A stretch of 64,000 bases of DNA from an uncultured Pelagibacteraceae bacterium (GTDB taxonomy: Bacteria; Pseudomonadota; Alphaproteobacteria; Pelagibacterales; Pelagibacteraceae): NCBI GenBank assembly GCA_902536765.1, contig CACAYM010000002.1:62001-126000 (forward strand), written 5' to 3'. The notes under the pieces are model-generated. The model saw only the letters and a program-made list of their open reading frames with translations, did not search any database and was not told where the DNA came from. Numbering within the stretch: the stretch's first letter is position 1; every line of letters begins with the position of its first letter. Made by a program: the position numbers and the translations under genes. This document shows, piece by piece, positions 36,493-46,316 of this stretch.

Positions 36493-37353
36493 ATGAAAAT
36501 TAAGAAGTTTTCAAAGAAACCTACTGACATTAAAAGCAGGGTAGGAGCTGAACCTGTCGTTTGTTATCCAAATGATAATCTAGAAGACAACCTTCAAATT
36601 TTACATGAAGCAAGAAAACATATTAAAAAAATTGATGAAATCATAGTCCCACCAAGAGATGCAAAAACTTTTAAAGTTAAATCAGATAATTTTTTTAGAA
36701 TAGAAAGTATTGAGGGACCACAAGTTGGAGACTTAAATTTATTTCAAGCCGACAATTTAGAAGAAAAGTTTTATTCTGGAAAAACCAGAGCTCTTTATGG
36801 AACACATATTTCAGTTGGAGATAAAATGCTTAGTAGCTTTCCATATCTAAGATCATTAGCTACAATTACTTGGGATACATTAGACTGGTATGGCTATGAT
36901 AAGGACGGAGGTTCTGTTCATGACGTCATAGGTACAAGATGTGATCCTTATACATACAAACTAACATCAAATAATGATTATCATTACTGTTGTCATTCAA
37001 ATTTAACTAGAGCTTTGGTTACAGAAAAAAAAATCAAACTAGATGATGCAGAAAAAATTGTTCATGATGTGTTAAATGTATTTATGCTCACTGGTTTTAC
37101 TAACAAAACTAAACAATATTTTATGAAATCAAGTCCAGTGAGACCAGGTGATTATTTAGAATTTTTTGCAGAAACTGATTTATTGGGTGTTTTATCTGCT
37201 TGCCCGGGAGGAGACTGTGGATCAGAACATTCATCTAATGTTGCAAAATGTTTCCCATTAAAGGTTTCAATTTGGGATGTTGATAAAAAATTCTTAAAAG
37301 GAATTAATCCTTCGACAACGTCAAATTATAATAGAAATCACGGCATTAAATAA
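36493..37353 (+). CDS. DUF1989-domain protein (urea carboxylase-associated family)
   Basis: A 286-residue soluble protein of the DUF1989 family. Visible conserved stretches are VGDLNLFQADN, ACPGGDCGSEHSS with closely spaced Cys and His (possible metal site), and ETDLLGVLS. Relatives lie beside urea carboxylase and amino-acid or amine catabolism genes, and the sequence gives no reaction. Here it is squeezed between cimA and a tRNA methyltransferase with zero-base gaps on both sides, an unusual setting for the family. Confidence 0.78.
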   Translation: MKIKKFSKKPTDIKSRVGAEPVVCYPNDNLEDNLQILHEARKHIKKIDEIIVPPRDAKTFKVKSDNFFRIESIEGPQVGDLNLFQADNLEEKFYSGKTRALYGTHISVGDKMLSSFPYLRSLATITWDTLDWYGYDKDGGSVHDVIGTRCDPYTYKLTSNNDYHYCCHSNLTRALVTEKKIKLDDAEKIVHDVLNVFMLTGFTNKTKQYFMKSSPVRPGDYLEFFAETDLLGVLSACPGGDCGSEHSSNVAKCFPLKVSIWDVDKKFLKGINPSTTSNYNRNHGIK

Positions 37354-38079
37354 ATGAACAGTAATAAAGTTACATTTATTTTACACAAACCTCAGCTTTC
37401 AGAAAATATTGGTGCATGTGCAAGAGCAATAAAGAATTTTAATTTTCAAAAATTGTATCTGGTTGAACCAAAACCAATCTTTCCTAATGATAAAATATTA
37501 GCAACATCAGTAGGAGCAAAAGATATTATAAAGAAAAGTAAAGTATTTAACAATTTAGAGAGTTCTCTCGGGGATATCGATATATTAATTGCAACATCAG
37601 CAAGATTTAGAAATAAAAATGTAAAACATATTAGTCTTGAGAATTTAAAAAAAATAGATTTTAGAAAAAAAATTGGATTTTTATTTGGTTCCGAAGCTTC
37701 AGGACTATCAAATAAAGAGATTAGTTATGCAAACTACACTTTACAAATTCCAACGAATATTAATTTTAAATCTCTTAATTTATCACATAGTGTAATAATT
37801 ATTGCACAATTCATATCAAGTTTTTTGAACTCTAAATCAAACAATTTTAAAAAGTCAAAAAAAGTAAAGAAAGCTTCTAAAAAAGAAATTCAATCAATGA
37901 TTAATTTATGCATAAGTAATCTGAACGAAATTAATTTTTTTAAGCATCAAGAAAAAAAACCTATAATGCTTGAAAATTTAAGAAACATTTTTTATAGAAT
38001 GGAACTTTCAGATAAAGAAACACGTATTTTATCTAGTGTATTTGCAAGTTTAGCTAAAAAAGGCCGATTGACAAAATGA
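37354..38079 (+). CDS. trmJ: SPOUT RNA 2'-O-methyltransferase (TrmJ-like)
   Basis: A 241-residue SpoU/TrmH-type methyltransferase with the trefoil-knot SAM site: VEPKPIFPN after the first strand, LFGSEASGLSNKE, and IPTNINFKSLNLSHSV at the knot. The first motif ENIGACARAIKNF carries the family's Asn and Arg. The C-terminal helical extension (residues 165-241) fits TrmJ, which methylates tRNA position 32. Other SPOUT members are possible. It precedes rpsD by 28 bases. Confidence 0.82.
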   Translation: MNSNKVTFILHKPQLSENIGACARAIKNFNFQKLYLVEPKPIFPNDKILATSVGAKDIIKKSKVFNNLESSLGDIDILIATSARFRNKNVKHISLENLKKIDFRKKIGFLFGSEASGLSNKEISYANYTLQIPTNINFKSLNLSHSVIIIAQFISSFLNSKSNNFKKSKKVKKASKKEIQSMINLCISNLNEINFFKHQEKKPIMLENLRNIFYRMELSDKETRILSSVFASLAKKGRLTK

Positions 38080-38107
38080 AGAGTAAGTTTATAAACCCCT
38101 TTATTAA

Positions 38108-38725
38108 ATGACAAAAAGATTAAACTCAAAACACAAAGTTGACAGAAGATTAAAAGTAAATCTTTGGGGAAGACCAAAAAGTCCTTTCAATACTAGAGGT
38201 TATCCACCAGGACAGCATGGACAAAGTAAATCTGCTAAACCATCTGATTTTGGTGTTCAATTGCAAGCTAAACAAAAACTTAAATGTTATTATGGAAATA
38301 TGAACGAAAGACAATTCAGAAATGTTTATAAAAAAGCAATTATGAAAAAAGGTGATAGCGCAGAAAATTTAATTGGTTTACTTGAGAGAAGATTGGATGC
38401 AATTGTTTATAGAGCAAAATTAGCTACTACAATATTTTCAGCAAGACAACTTATTAACCACGGACACCTCAAAGTGAATGGAAAAAAAGTTAACATTTCA
38501 AGCTATCAAGTTAGAGAGGAAGACACTATAGAAGTTAGAGATAAATCCAAACAATTAGCTTTAATAGATGTAGCACTTGCAAATAAAGAGAGAGAAGTAC
38601 CTGAATATTTACAAGTTGATGAGAAAAATAAAAAAATAAAATTTGTCAGAGTTCCAAAATTTGAGGAAGTTCCTTATCCAGTAGTTATGGAACCAAACCT
38701 AGTAATAGAATATTATTCAAGGTAG
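38108..38725 (+). CDS. rpsD: 30S ribosomal protein S4
   Basis: A 205-residue uS4 protein, one of the primary 16S rRNA binders and an early assembly factor. [20 protein letters not shown] opens the N-terminal domain, [10 protein letters not shown] and [15 protein letters not shown] follow, and the S4 RNA-binding domain is seen in [19 protein letters not shown]. No zinc-binding Cys set is present at the N-terminus. It stands apart from other ribosomal protein genes, as is common for rpsD in alphaproteobacteria. A TTG-started gene begins right after its TAG stop. Confidence 0.96.
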   Translation: MTKRLNSKHKVDRRLKVNLWGRPKSPFNTRGYPPGQHGQSKSAKPSDFGVQLQAKQKLKCYYGNMNERQFRNVYKKAIMKKGDSAENLIGLLERRLDAIVYRAKLATTIFSARQLINHGHLKVNGKKVNISSYQVREEDTIEVRDKSKQLALIDVALANKEREVPEYLQVDEKNKKIKFVRVPKFEEVPYPVVMEPNLVIEYYSR

Positions 38726-40306
38726 TTGAATTTATCTTTTAAAAAAATTTCAGTTTTTTTAGCTTTTGCCTATCTAGTTTTAGGCATTTATCTTTCCATA
38801 AATACAGGAATATCTCATGATGAATTTCATGAACAACAAAATTGGACTTATAATGTTCAAGCAGTTAAAGATTTTTTAAGCACAGGTCAATATGATAGTT
38901 TTTTAAGTTTCAAGGATAGATATCATGGCATAGGATTTCATTATATTAGCCAACCAATACAATTTTTATTTTCAGATTTAGTAGGAAAATCTTATCAATT
39001 AAGTGAATATGGAGGATTATTAATCTCAAAGCATATCGCTGTTTTTTTAATCTTTTTTACCTCAGGAATTTTTCTCTTTAAAATCTTTAAAGTTGTTAGT
39101 GATGATGATAACTTTGCTATCATTTCTACAGGAATTTATTTTCTATTTCCTTACCTATTCGGTCATTCTTTATTTAACCCTAAAGACATACCATTTTTGT
39201 CGGTTTGGGTAATTTGCACTTATTATATAATTATATTAATTCAAAATTTTAAAACTAATAATTATATATCTTTAAAATTGCTCCTAATTCTATCGTCTTT
39301 AACTGCATTTTTGATTTCTATAAGGACTCTTGGTTTACTTATTTTTTTACAATACTTAATATTTTTAATTGTATTTTCTGAAATATATAAACAAGATCTT
39401 TTAAAATTAATCAAAAAACAAAGAAAAAATTTATTAATATTTACCTCTTCCACATTATTTCTGATTTATATCGTGAACCCAATTTTTTGGCATAACCCAC
39501 TTGAAATAATTAATTCAATTGCGTGGATGGGAAAGTATCAACAAGATGTTTGTACAACAACTTTAGGAAAATGTATGAAAGCATTGGATCTTCCTGCGAG
39601 CTATTATTTTATTTGGTTTTTTTTTAAATTACCAATTATTGTATTATTTGGTTTAGCTTTATATCCTTTTTGTGAAAGTAAATTATCCAAAAATAAATTT
39701 GCAAACTTTATTATTATATCTCTTTTGATAACCTCAATTTCTGTTTTAGCTATTTTTATTATTTTCAATGTGGCTATTTACGATGAACTTAGACATGTTA
39801 TGTTCTTAATCCCTCTAATATTTATAATAAGTTTAAGCTGTATTTATTTATATAATAAAAAAATATTTTTAATATTTGGGATCATAACTTCAATATTTTT
39901 TGTAGCTGAAAATGTTTCTATAAACCCTTATCAGTACACATGGATGAATTCTTTTGCAAAATTTTATAATATAAATAAAAACTTTGAAGTAGATTATTGG
40001 GGTATAAGTAATAAATCATTGAGTAATCAGATTATAAAAGATTATAAAACCAAAGAATTTAAAAAAAGTAATTGTATTTACGGAGGCCAATATTCAGATG
40101 TTTTTTTACAAAATTTTGATTTCAAGTGCTTTAAATCATATAGTGAGTTAGACTCTGCCAAAGATAGACCATATTATGTAATAAAAAATGTTAGAAATAT
40201 AAAACGTTCAAATCCAAAAGACTGTGAACTGGTTAAAAATGAAACGTTTAATTATTTATTTGATTTAAGATCTATTAGTGCTGGTAGTTTGTGGTACTGT
40301 AATTAA
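38726..40306 (+). CDS. GT-C-type membrane glycosyltransferase-like protein
   Basis: A 526-residue polytopic membrane protein, about 10-11 helices. After the first helix comes ISHDEFHEQ with Asp32 and Glu33, the place where GT-C enzymes such as ArnT/PMT relatives carry a catalytic acidic pair. FGHSLFNPKDIPFL and the late YDELRH are also typical of this group. It would transfer a sugar from a polyprenyl phosphate to a periplasmic acceptor. The start TTG follows the rpsD stop with no gap. Substrate unknown. Confidence 0.68.
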   Translation: MNLSFKKISVFLAFAYLVLGIYLSINTGISHDEFHEQQNWTYNVQAVKDFLSTGQYDSFLSFKDRYHGIGFHYISQPIQFLFSDLVGKSYQLSEYGGLLISKHIAVFLIFFTSGIFLFKIFKVVSDDDNFAIISTGIYFLFPYLFGHSLFNPKDIPFLSVWVICTYYIIILIQNFKTNNYISLKLLLILSSLTAFLISIRTLGLLIFLQYLIFLIVFSEIYKQDLLKLIKKQRKNLLIFTSSTLFLIYIVNPIFWHNPLEIINSIAWMGKYQQDVCTTTLGKCMKALDLPASYYFIWFFFKLPIIVLFGLALYPFCESKLSKNKFANFIIISLLITSISVLAIFIIFNVAIYDELRHVMFLIPLIFIISLSCIYLYNKKIFLIFGIITSIFFVAENVSINPYQYTWMNSFAKFYNINKNFEVDYWGISNKSLSNQIIKDYKTKEFKKSNCIYGGQYSDVFLQNFDFKCFKSYSELDSAKDRPYYVIKNVRNIKRSNPKDCELVKNETFNYLFDLRSISAGSLWYCN

Positions 40307-40569
40307 TCTGAGCTTTCTCTAATTTCTTTTTTTATTTTTTTAATAAATTGATTTATTAATTTGGCATCTTCTTTAGATAGATAACGCTCTTTTTTTACAG
40401 CTTTTTTTAATTCTTCTCTGATTTTGTTTACTCCATCCTTACGACCTTCTTTTGTCATAAGAACTTCACTTTGAGATGTAAATTCCTTGATCTGTTTTGC
40501 AATCGTCAATTCATAAACTAAAACTATAGCAGCAACTGCTATTAAAGTTTTATAAATGAATTGCTTCAT
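40303..40569 (-). CDS. Small single-pass membrane protein
   Basis: An 88-residue unrecognised protein. Residues 5-23 form one hydrophobic helix, followed by a highly charged Lys/Glu-rich helical tail, so it is probably anchored with the tail in the cytoplasm or periplasm. It overlaps the grxD stop by four bases (ATGA) and so belongs to the purine/bolA/grxD operon end, and overlaps the convergent GT-C gene by four bases. Confidence 0.6.
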   Translation of the reverse strand: MKQFIYKTLIAVAAIVLVYELTIAKQIKEFTSQSEVLMTKEGRKDGVNKIREELKKAVKKERYLSKEDAKLINQFIKKIKKEIRESSD

Positions 40570-40898
40570 GATTTATGAGGTATATTTTTATCCTTTAAAA
40601 CTTTTTTAAGTTCGCCATTTTCGAACATTTCTTTGATGATATCACACCCACCAATAAATTCATTTTTGATATATAGTTGAGGTATAGTTGGCCAATCACT
40701 ATAATCTTTTATGCCTTGTCGTATTTCTTGGTTTTGCAAAACATCTACACTTTTAAAATTTACTTCTAAAACTTTTAATATATTAGCTACTGCTAAAGAA
40801 AAACCACATTGAGGTGCATCAGGCGAACCTTTCATAAAGAGGCATACGTCATTTCCTTTAATCTCGTTACTTATTGTTTCTTTAATTTGTTGATCCAT
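40566..40898 (-). CDS. grxD: Monothiol glutaredoxin (Grx4/GrxD family)
   Basis: A 110-residue glutaredoxin with the monothiol CGFS active site at 31-34, KGSPDAPQ before it and WPTIPQLYI with the cis-proline for glutathione binding. Members bind a [2Fe-2S] cluster with glutathione, often together with BolA, and act in iron-sulfur delivery or iron sensing. The adjacent bolA gene supports that pairing. The gene overlaps bolA by 17 bases. Confidence 0.94.
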   Translation of the reverse strand: MDQQIKETISNEIKGNDVCLFMKGSPDAPQCGFSLAVANILKVLEVNFKSVDVLQNQEIRQGIKDYSDWPTIPQLYIKNEFIGGCDIIKEMFENGELKKVLKDKNIPHKS

Positions 40899-41127
40899 TT
40901 TTCTCCTTCGTCTTCAAGGCAAGCGCATGTAACTGATTTCCCATTTTGCCTTTCAGAGAACTATATACCATTTTATGCTGTTCTATTTTACTTTTTCCTG
41001 CAAACTGAGACGAGATTACTGTCGCAGAATAATGATTTTCATCACCCGCTAAGTCTTGAATCTCAACGGTTGCATCTGGAAAAGCCTCTTTAATAAGAGC
41101 TTCCAATTCTTTTACATTCATTGCCAT
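40882..41127 (-). CDS. bolA: BolA-family protein
   Basis: An 81-residue BolA/IbaG-like protein. The fold signature is VEIQDLAGDENHYSATVIS, with the His of the H-loop, and HKMVYSSLKGKMG with a C-terminal invariant His. It likely forms a [2Fe-2S] heterodimer with the monothiol glutaredoxin encoded next. The start is placed at ATG 41127, just after the purL stop; an upstream TTG inside purL is less likely, and ATG 41121 is an alternative. Confidence 0.9.
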   Translation of the reverse strand: MAMNVKELEALIKEAFPDATVEIQDLAGDENHYSATVISSQFAGKSKIEQHKMVYSSLKGKMGNQLHALALKTKEKNGSTN

Positions 41128-41129
41128 TA

Positions 41130-43322
41130 TTACGCCATGTACTCCATTAGCCAATTTTTATTATGTTTAGATAATTCGTCAACTGATATCTTATCATCAT
41201 CTATATTAATATAATTATCTTTTTGAACTTCTCCTAGGTTATCAAAGTGTACCGAGTTCTCTTTTAAGATATTTTCAACTTTTTTTAAGTTTTTCTTAGA
41301 AACTTCAATTATGTATCTTCCTTGATCTTCACTGAAAAAAAACTCAAATTTATTTATTAAGCTTTTCAATTTATTTAATTTAACCCCTTTTTTTCCTTTA
41401 ATACACATTTTCGCAATAGCTATAAGAATTCCACCGAGGGATACATCTCTACAAGATAGTATAAGTTTTTCTTTAATTAATTTCATAACTGTAGAACCAT
41501 TGTTTTTTTCATTAAAAAGATTAATTTCTGGTGGAGGGCCTTTTTTTTCATTTAGAACGTTTCTTGCAAATACACTTTGGTCTAGATGACCTTCGGTTTT
41601 ACCAATAACAAGTATTACATCACCCTCGTTTTTTAGTTCCATAGTCAACATATTTTTGTAATTTTTTAATAATCCAACTCCACCAATTGATGGAGTAGGT
41701 TTAATACCTTTATCTTTTGTTTCATTATAAAAAGAAACATTTCCAGAAACTACCGGGAAATCCAAATATTTACATGCCTCAGAGATGCCCTGAACACATT
41801 CAACAAATTCACCCATATTTTTTTCTTTCTCAGGATTTCCAAAATTTAGGCAATTAGTTATTGCAATTGGCTCAGCACCCACTGAAATTAGATTTCTCCA
41901 ACTTTCACATACCACTTGTTTTCCTCCAGTTAGAGGATGGGCAAAACAATATGTCGCTGAAGAATCTACACTTGCAGCAACTGCTTTCTCAGTTCCATGA
42001 ATTCTTACAACACCAGCATCTCCTCCAGGTTTTTGTATGGTGTCTCCCATTACTGTGTGATCGTACTGGTTCCATATCCATTTTTTTTCACAAATATTTG
42101 GATTTGAAAGTAATTTTATTAAACAATTATTTATCTTAAGAGATTTAAAATTCTCTTTTTTAAATCTTATTTTTTGAGGAAGTTTTGTTTTTTTCCACTT
42201 ACGATCATATTCAGGAGCATCTTCAGCTAAAAAATCAATTGGGATATCTGCAACCTTTTTACTATCGAAATAAAGTTCAATTTTTTTTGAATTTGTTGTT
42301 TTTCCAATTACAGCAAAATCCAAATCCCATTTATCAAATATTTTTTTCGCATTTTCCTCTTTTCCATTCTCAAGCACAATAAGCATTCTTTCTTGACTTT
42401 CAGATAACATAATTTCATAAGGTGTCATTTTTTCTTCCCTGCATGGAACTTTGCTTAAATCTAGTTCTATTCCCAGTTTACCTTTTGAAGCCATTTCAAT
42501 ACTTGATGATGTTAATCCTGCTGCACCCATATCTTGAATTGATATAATAGAATCGTCAGCCATTAATTCTAAACATGCCTCCAGTAAAAGTTTTTCTGTG
42601 AATGGATCTCCAACTTGAACAGTTGGTTTTTTTTCCTCAATTTTATCGTCAAATACTGCGGAGGCCATACTAGCACCATGTATTCCATCTCTTCCAGTTT
42701 TTGATCCAACATATATTACAGGTTTACCAATACCAGCTGCTTTTGAGTAAAAAATTTTTTTCTTATTAACTAAACCAAGAGTCATTGCATTTACTAAAAT
42801 ATTTCCATTATAAGACTCATCGAAACAGGTTTGACCACCAATTGTAGGAACACCAATGCAATTTCCATAACCACCAATTCCTTTTACAACTCCTCTTAAT
42901 AAATTTTTAGTTTTTTTGTGTTGAGTTGATCCAAAATGAATTGAATTTAAATTAGCAATAGGTCTTGCGCCCATTGTAAAAACATCTCTCATAATACCCC
43001 CCACACCAGTTGCAGCACCTTGGTACGGTTCTATAAATGAGGGGTGATTATGACTTTCAATTTTAAAAACAATAGCATCTTCATCATCAACATCGATAAC
43101 ACCAGCATTTTCACCTGGTCCCTGTATTACTCTTTTGCCTTGTGTGTGAAGATTTTTTAAGTGCTTCCTCGAAGATTTATATGAACAATGTTCATTCCAC
43201 ATAGCTGAAAAAATTCCGAGTTCAGTAAGATTTGGTGTTCTTTTCATAAGATCACAAATTTTTTTAAACTCATCTTTTTTTAATCCATGATCTATAGCTA
43301 TCTGTTCGTTTACTGTTGTCAT
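41130..43322 (-). CDS. purL: Phosphoribosylformylglycinamidine synthase subunit PurL
   Basis: A 730-residue small-type PurL, the ATP-using synthase that converts FGAR to FGAM with ammonia from PurQ. ESHNHPSFIEPYQGAATG is the ATP/Mg site, and GGQTCFDESYNGN and DMGAAGLTSSS mark the first half; the second half repeats the fold with SVDSSATYCFAHPL. Small PurL works with separate PurS and PurQ, both encoded just upstream. It overlaps purQ by four bases. Confidence 0.95.
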   Translation of the reverse strand: MTTVNEQIAIDHGLKKDEFKKICDLMKRTPNLTELGIFSAMWNEHCSYKSSRKHLKNLHTQGKRVIQGPGENAGVIDVDDEDAIVFKIESHNHPSFIEPYQGAATGVGGIMRDVFTMGARPIANLNSIHFGSTQHKKTKNLLRGVVKGIGGYGNCIGVPTIGGQTCFDESYNGNILVNAMTLGLVNKKKIFYSKAAGIGKPVIYVGSKTGRDGIHGASMASAVFDDKIEEKKPTVQVGDPFTEKLLLEACLELMADDSIISIQDMGAAGLTSSSIEMASKGKLGIELDLSKVPCREEKMTPYEIMLSESQERMLIVLENGKEENAKKIFDKWDLDFAVIGKTTNSKKIELYFDSKKVADIPIDFLAEDAPEYDRKWKKTKLPQKIRFKKENFKSLKINNCLIKLLSNPNICEKKWIWNQYDHTVMGDTIQKPGGDAGVVRIHGTEKAVAASVDSSATYCFAHPLTGGKQVVCESWRNLISVGAEPIAITNCLNFGNPEKEKNMGEFVECVQGISEACKYLDFPVVSGNVSFYNETKDKGIKPTPSIGGVGLLKNYKNMLTMELKNEGDVILVIGKTEGHLDQSVFARNVLNEKKGPPPEINLFNEKNNGSTVMKLIKEKLILSCRDVSLGGILIAIAKMCIKGKKGVKLNKLKSLINKFEFFFSEDQGRYIIEVSKKNLKKVENILKENSVHFDNLGEVQKDNYINIDDDKISVDELSKHNKNWLMEYMA

Positions 43323-44002
43323 TTAAGATTATTTAATAAATTTTTAAAAAAAATTGATCCATCTTCACCTGAAAGAAATTTATCAATCATCCTTTCTGGA
43401 TGAGGCATCATACCTAAAATATTTTTTTCTTTATTAAAAATACCAGCAATATTTTGTAATGCTCCGTTAGGATTTGAGTTCTCATTTACTTCACCTTTTT
43501 CATTACAATAAGAAACCGCAATAAGATTATTATCTTCAAGCATTTTTAGCTCATCACCAGAACAGAAATAATTACCCTCATTGTGAGCAATATGGAGTTC
43601 TAAAACATCTTTATCTATACTATTAAAATATTTATTATTTTTGTTGTTAACTTTTACGAACACATTTTTGCATATAAATTCAATATTTTTATTTTGTTGG
43701 AGAACACCAGGCAGGAGACCAGTCTCTGTTAATATTTGAAAACCATTACAAATACCAAGAACTAATCCACCTTTTTTCGCAAAATCTATTACAGATTTTA
43801 TAATTTTACTTTTACCAGCTATACTTCCACATCTAAGATAATCACCATATGAAAATCCTCCTGGTAGAACAATTAAGTCTGATTTAGGTAGTTGCTCATC
43901 ATCGTGCCATACCATCTCATTTTTAAAGCCGAATTTTTTTAGTGCTACATCCATGTCTCTATCACAATTTGAGCCTGGAAAAATAATAACAGCTGATTTC
44001 AT
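43319..44002 (-). CDS. purQ: Phosphoribosylformylglycinamidine synthase subunit PurQ
   Basis: A 227-residue class I glutamine amidotransferase supplying ammonia to PurL. The nucleophile is Cys85 in GICNGFQ, and HPERM near the C-terminus holds the His-Glu partners. The opening IIFPGSNCDRD and LPGGFSYGD are PurQ-specific. It lies between purS (six bases upstream) and purL (four-base overlap). Confidence 0.95.
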   Translation of the reverse strand: MKSAVIIFPGSNCDRDMDVALKKFGFKNEMVWHDDEQLPKSDLIVLPGGFSYGDYLRCGSIAGKSKIIKSVIDFAKKGGLVLGICNGFQILTETGLLPGVLQQNKNIEFICKNVFVKVNNKNNKYFNSIDKDVLELHIAHNEGNYFCSGDELKMLEDNNLIAVSYCNEKGEVNENSNPNGALQNIAGIFNKEKNILGMMPHPERMIDKFLSGEDGSIFFKNLLNNLK

Positions 44003-44008
44003 TATTGA

Positions 44009-44242
44009 TTATAAAATTTCAAAATTTTCAATTACCAAATTTGCTAAAAGTTTTTTACACATATCTTCAACTTTGATTTTTGCCTTAGCTTCATCTTTTT
44101 CATTAACGTCAACTTCGAAGAATTTGCCCTGTCTAACTCCATTTACAGAGGAAAAGCCCATCCCGTTTAATGTTTGCTGTATCGCTTTACCTTGTGGATC
44201 TAAAACACCATTTTTAAGTGTTACTATTACTTTTATTTTCAT
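44009..44242 (-). CDS. purS: Phosphoribosylformylglycinamidine synthase subunit PurS
   Basis: A 77-residue bridging subunit. VTLKNGVLDPQGKAIQQTL is the usual PurS opening, and the C-terminal half forms the dimerising helix and strand. It joins PurL and PurQ into the active complex and has no catalytic residue. It overlaps purC by four bases. Confidence 0.93.
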   Translation of the reverse strand: MKIKVIVTLKNGVLDPQGKAIQQTLNGMGFSSVNGVRQGKFFEVDVNEKDEAKAKIKVEDMCKKLLANLVIENFEIL

Positions 44243-45024
44243 TTACTTTTTATTTTTACAGCTTTTGGTTTTGGAAATCTAAGTGGCCTAACATTAGATT
44301 GTTCATGTAAAATTCCAAGTCTTTTTGCGACTTCTTGATAAGCTTGTATAAGGTTACCTAAATCTTTTCTAAACCTGTCCTTATCAAGTTTTTTTTCAGT
44401 ATTCATGTCCCACAACCTGCAGGTGTCCGGACTTATTTCATCAGCTAATAGAATTTCATTTTTACTATTATTTTTGTATCTTCCAAACTCAACTTTGAAA
44501 TCTACAAGTTTAATACCTATTCCTCTAAACAGACCTACTAAGAAATCATTAATTCTTAATAGTTGTCGATCAATCTTATCGATTTCTCTTCTTGTTGCCC
44601 ATTTAAAAGTATAAATGTGTTCCTTAGAAATAAGCGGATCGCCTAGCTTATCATCTTTTAAGCAATATTCAATTAATGTAGAGTCTAAAACAGTACCTTC
44701 CTCAATACCAAGTCTATTTGTGAGAGAACCAGTGGCAATGTTACGAACTACAAATTCAATAGGTATAATTTCTACACGTTTAATAAGCTGCTCTCTCATA
44801 TTCAATCTTTTTACTAAATGATTTTTGATACCTACTTGAGATAAGTATGTAAGAATATGTTCAGATATTCTATTATTAAGAATGCCTTTGCCATCTATGA
44901 CTGATTTCTTTTTATTATTGAAAGCTGTCGCATCATCTTTGAAATGCTGAATAACTAAATTTTTTTCACTACTTGCGTAAACTATTTTTGCTTTTCCTTC
45001 ATATAATTTCTTACCCTTTTTCAT
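44239..45024 (-). CDS. purC: SAICAR synthase
   Basis: A 261-residue ATP-dependent ligase joining CAIR and aspartate. LYEGKAKIVYAS is the phosphate-binding start; VVRNIATGSL, KVEFG and ADEISPDTCRLWD contain substrate and metal residues. It starts on the last base of purB's stop codon (one-base overlap), in the order purB-purC-purS-purQ-purL. Confidence 0.95.
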   Translation of the reverse strand: MKKGKKLYEGKAKIVYASSEKNLVIQHFKDDATAFNNKKKSVIDGKGILNNRISEHILTYLSQVGIKNHLVKRLNMREQLIKRVEIIPIEFVVRNIATGSLTNRLGIEEGTVLDSTLIEYCLKDDKLGDPLISKEHIYTFKWATRREIDKIDRQLLRINDFLVGLFRGIGIKLVDFKVEFGRYKNNSKNEILLADEISPDTCRLWDMNTEKKLDKDRFRKDLGNLIQAYQEVAKRLGILHEQSNVRPLRFPKPKAVKIKSK

Positions 45025-46316
45025 TATTTAAAGACTCTTTTAAAAATATAATTTATATACTTAAGGTGTTTAGAAAATTTGAATATATTGTTTATTTTCT
45101 TCTCCGAGATTTTTGAAATTATTAATTTATCTCTTTTTATTAATTCCATTAAGTTTAAGTTTTTAGAATAACTATTTTTTGCGTGTTTTTGAATAATTTT
45201 ATAGGCTTTTTCCCGTGCAAGTCCTGATTTAGTTAACTCTAACATCAACTCTTGAGAGAAAATTACTCCTTTTGTCAGATTTAAATTTTTTAACATATTT
45301 TTTGGATAAACAATCATGTTATCTAAAAGGTTACCTAATCTTACCAATGCAAAATCTAAAGTGATGTTTGAATCTGGCCCAATATTTCTTTCAACACTTG
45401 AATGAGAGATATCTCTTTCATGCCAAAGTGCAATATTTTCTAATGCAGGGGTTACATGACTTCTAACAATTCTTGATAAGCCTGTTAAATTTTCACTTAA
45501 AATTGGATTTTTTTTGTGTGGCATCGCTGATGAACCTTTTTGATCTTTTGAAAAAAATTCTTGCAATTCATAAACTTCAGATCTTTGCAAATGTCTTATT
45601 TCAGTAGCTACTCTTTCAATGGACCCTGCAATTATACCTAAAACTGAAAAATAATAAGCATGCCTGTCTCTTGGGATTATTTGAGTTGATATTGGTTCTG
45701 GTCTTAACTTTAATTTCTTTGAAACATAAATTTCAACTCTTGGATCTATATTTGCAAATGTTCCAACTGCACCAGATATTGCACATGTAGAAACTTCATT
45801 TATTGCTCTTTCTAGTCTTATTTTATTTCTTTTAAACTCTTCATAAAAAGATGCTAATTTTAGTCCAAATGTGATCGGCTCTGCATGGATGCCATGACTT
45901 CTTCCAATGCAAGGAATAAATTTATACTTATTTGCTTTTTTTTTTAAGACACTTAAAATTCTATTAATGTCTTTTAGCAGTAGTGATCCTGATTGAACTA
46001 ATTGAATATTAAAACTTGTATCTAAAACATCTGATGAAGTCATACCTTGGTGTAAGTATCTAGCTTTAATTCCAGCTTTTTCAGTTATAGATGTCAAAAA
46101 AGCAATAACATCATGTTTTACTTTATTTTCTATTTGATGAATTCTTTTTACGTTTATTCTTCCTTTTTTTCTTACTATTTTTGATACGCCTCTTGGTATT
46201 ATTTTTAATTTCTCCATTGCTTCTGCCGCAGCAATTTCAACATCTAACCAAATCTTATATTTATTTTCCTCTGACCAAATTCTTACGAGCTCTTTTCTTG
46301 AATATCGAGATATCAT
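45024..46316 (-). CDS. purB: Adenylosuccinate lyase
   Basis: A 430-residue fumarase/aspartase-superfamily lyase acting twice in purine synthesis, on SAICAR and adenylosuccinate. The family signature GSSAMPHKKNP is near residue 260 on the flexible loop with the catalytic Ser; HQGMTSSDVLDT and GRSHGIHAEP provide further active-site His and Ser/Thr. Directly follows map on the same strand with zero gap. Confidence 0.95.
   Translation of the reverse strand: MISRYSRKELVRIWSEENKYKIWLDVEIAAAEAMEKLKIIPRGVSKIVRKKGRINVKRIHQIENKVKHDVIAFLTSITEKAGIKARYLHQGMTSSDVLDTSFNIQLVQSGSLLLKDINRILSVLKKKANKYKFIPCIGRSHGIHAEPITFGLKLASFYEEFKRNKIRLERAINEVSTCAISGAVGTFANIDPRVEIYVSKKLKLRPEPISTQIIPRDRHAYYFSVLGIIAGSIERVATEIRHLQRSEVYELQEFFSKDQKGSSAMPHKKNPILSENLTGLSRIVRSHVTPALENIALWHERDISHSSVERNIGPDSNITLDFALVRLGNLLDNMIVYPKNMLKNLNLTKGVIFSQELMLELTKSGLAREKAYKIIQKHAKNSYSKNLNLMELIKRDKLIISKISEKKINNIFKFSKHLKYINYIFKRVFK

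Noticed and set aside
41128-41154. Upstream TTG start for bolA inside purL
   Set aside because: It would add nine residues unlike BolA N-termini; ATG 41127 right after the purL stop is more natural.
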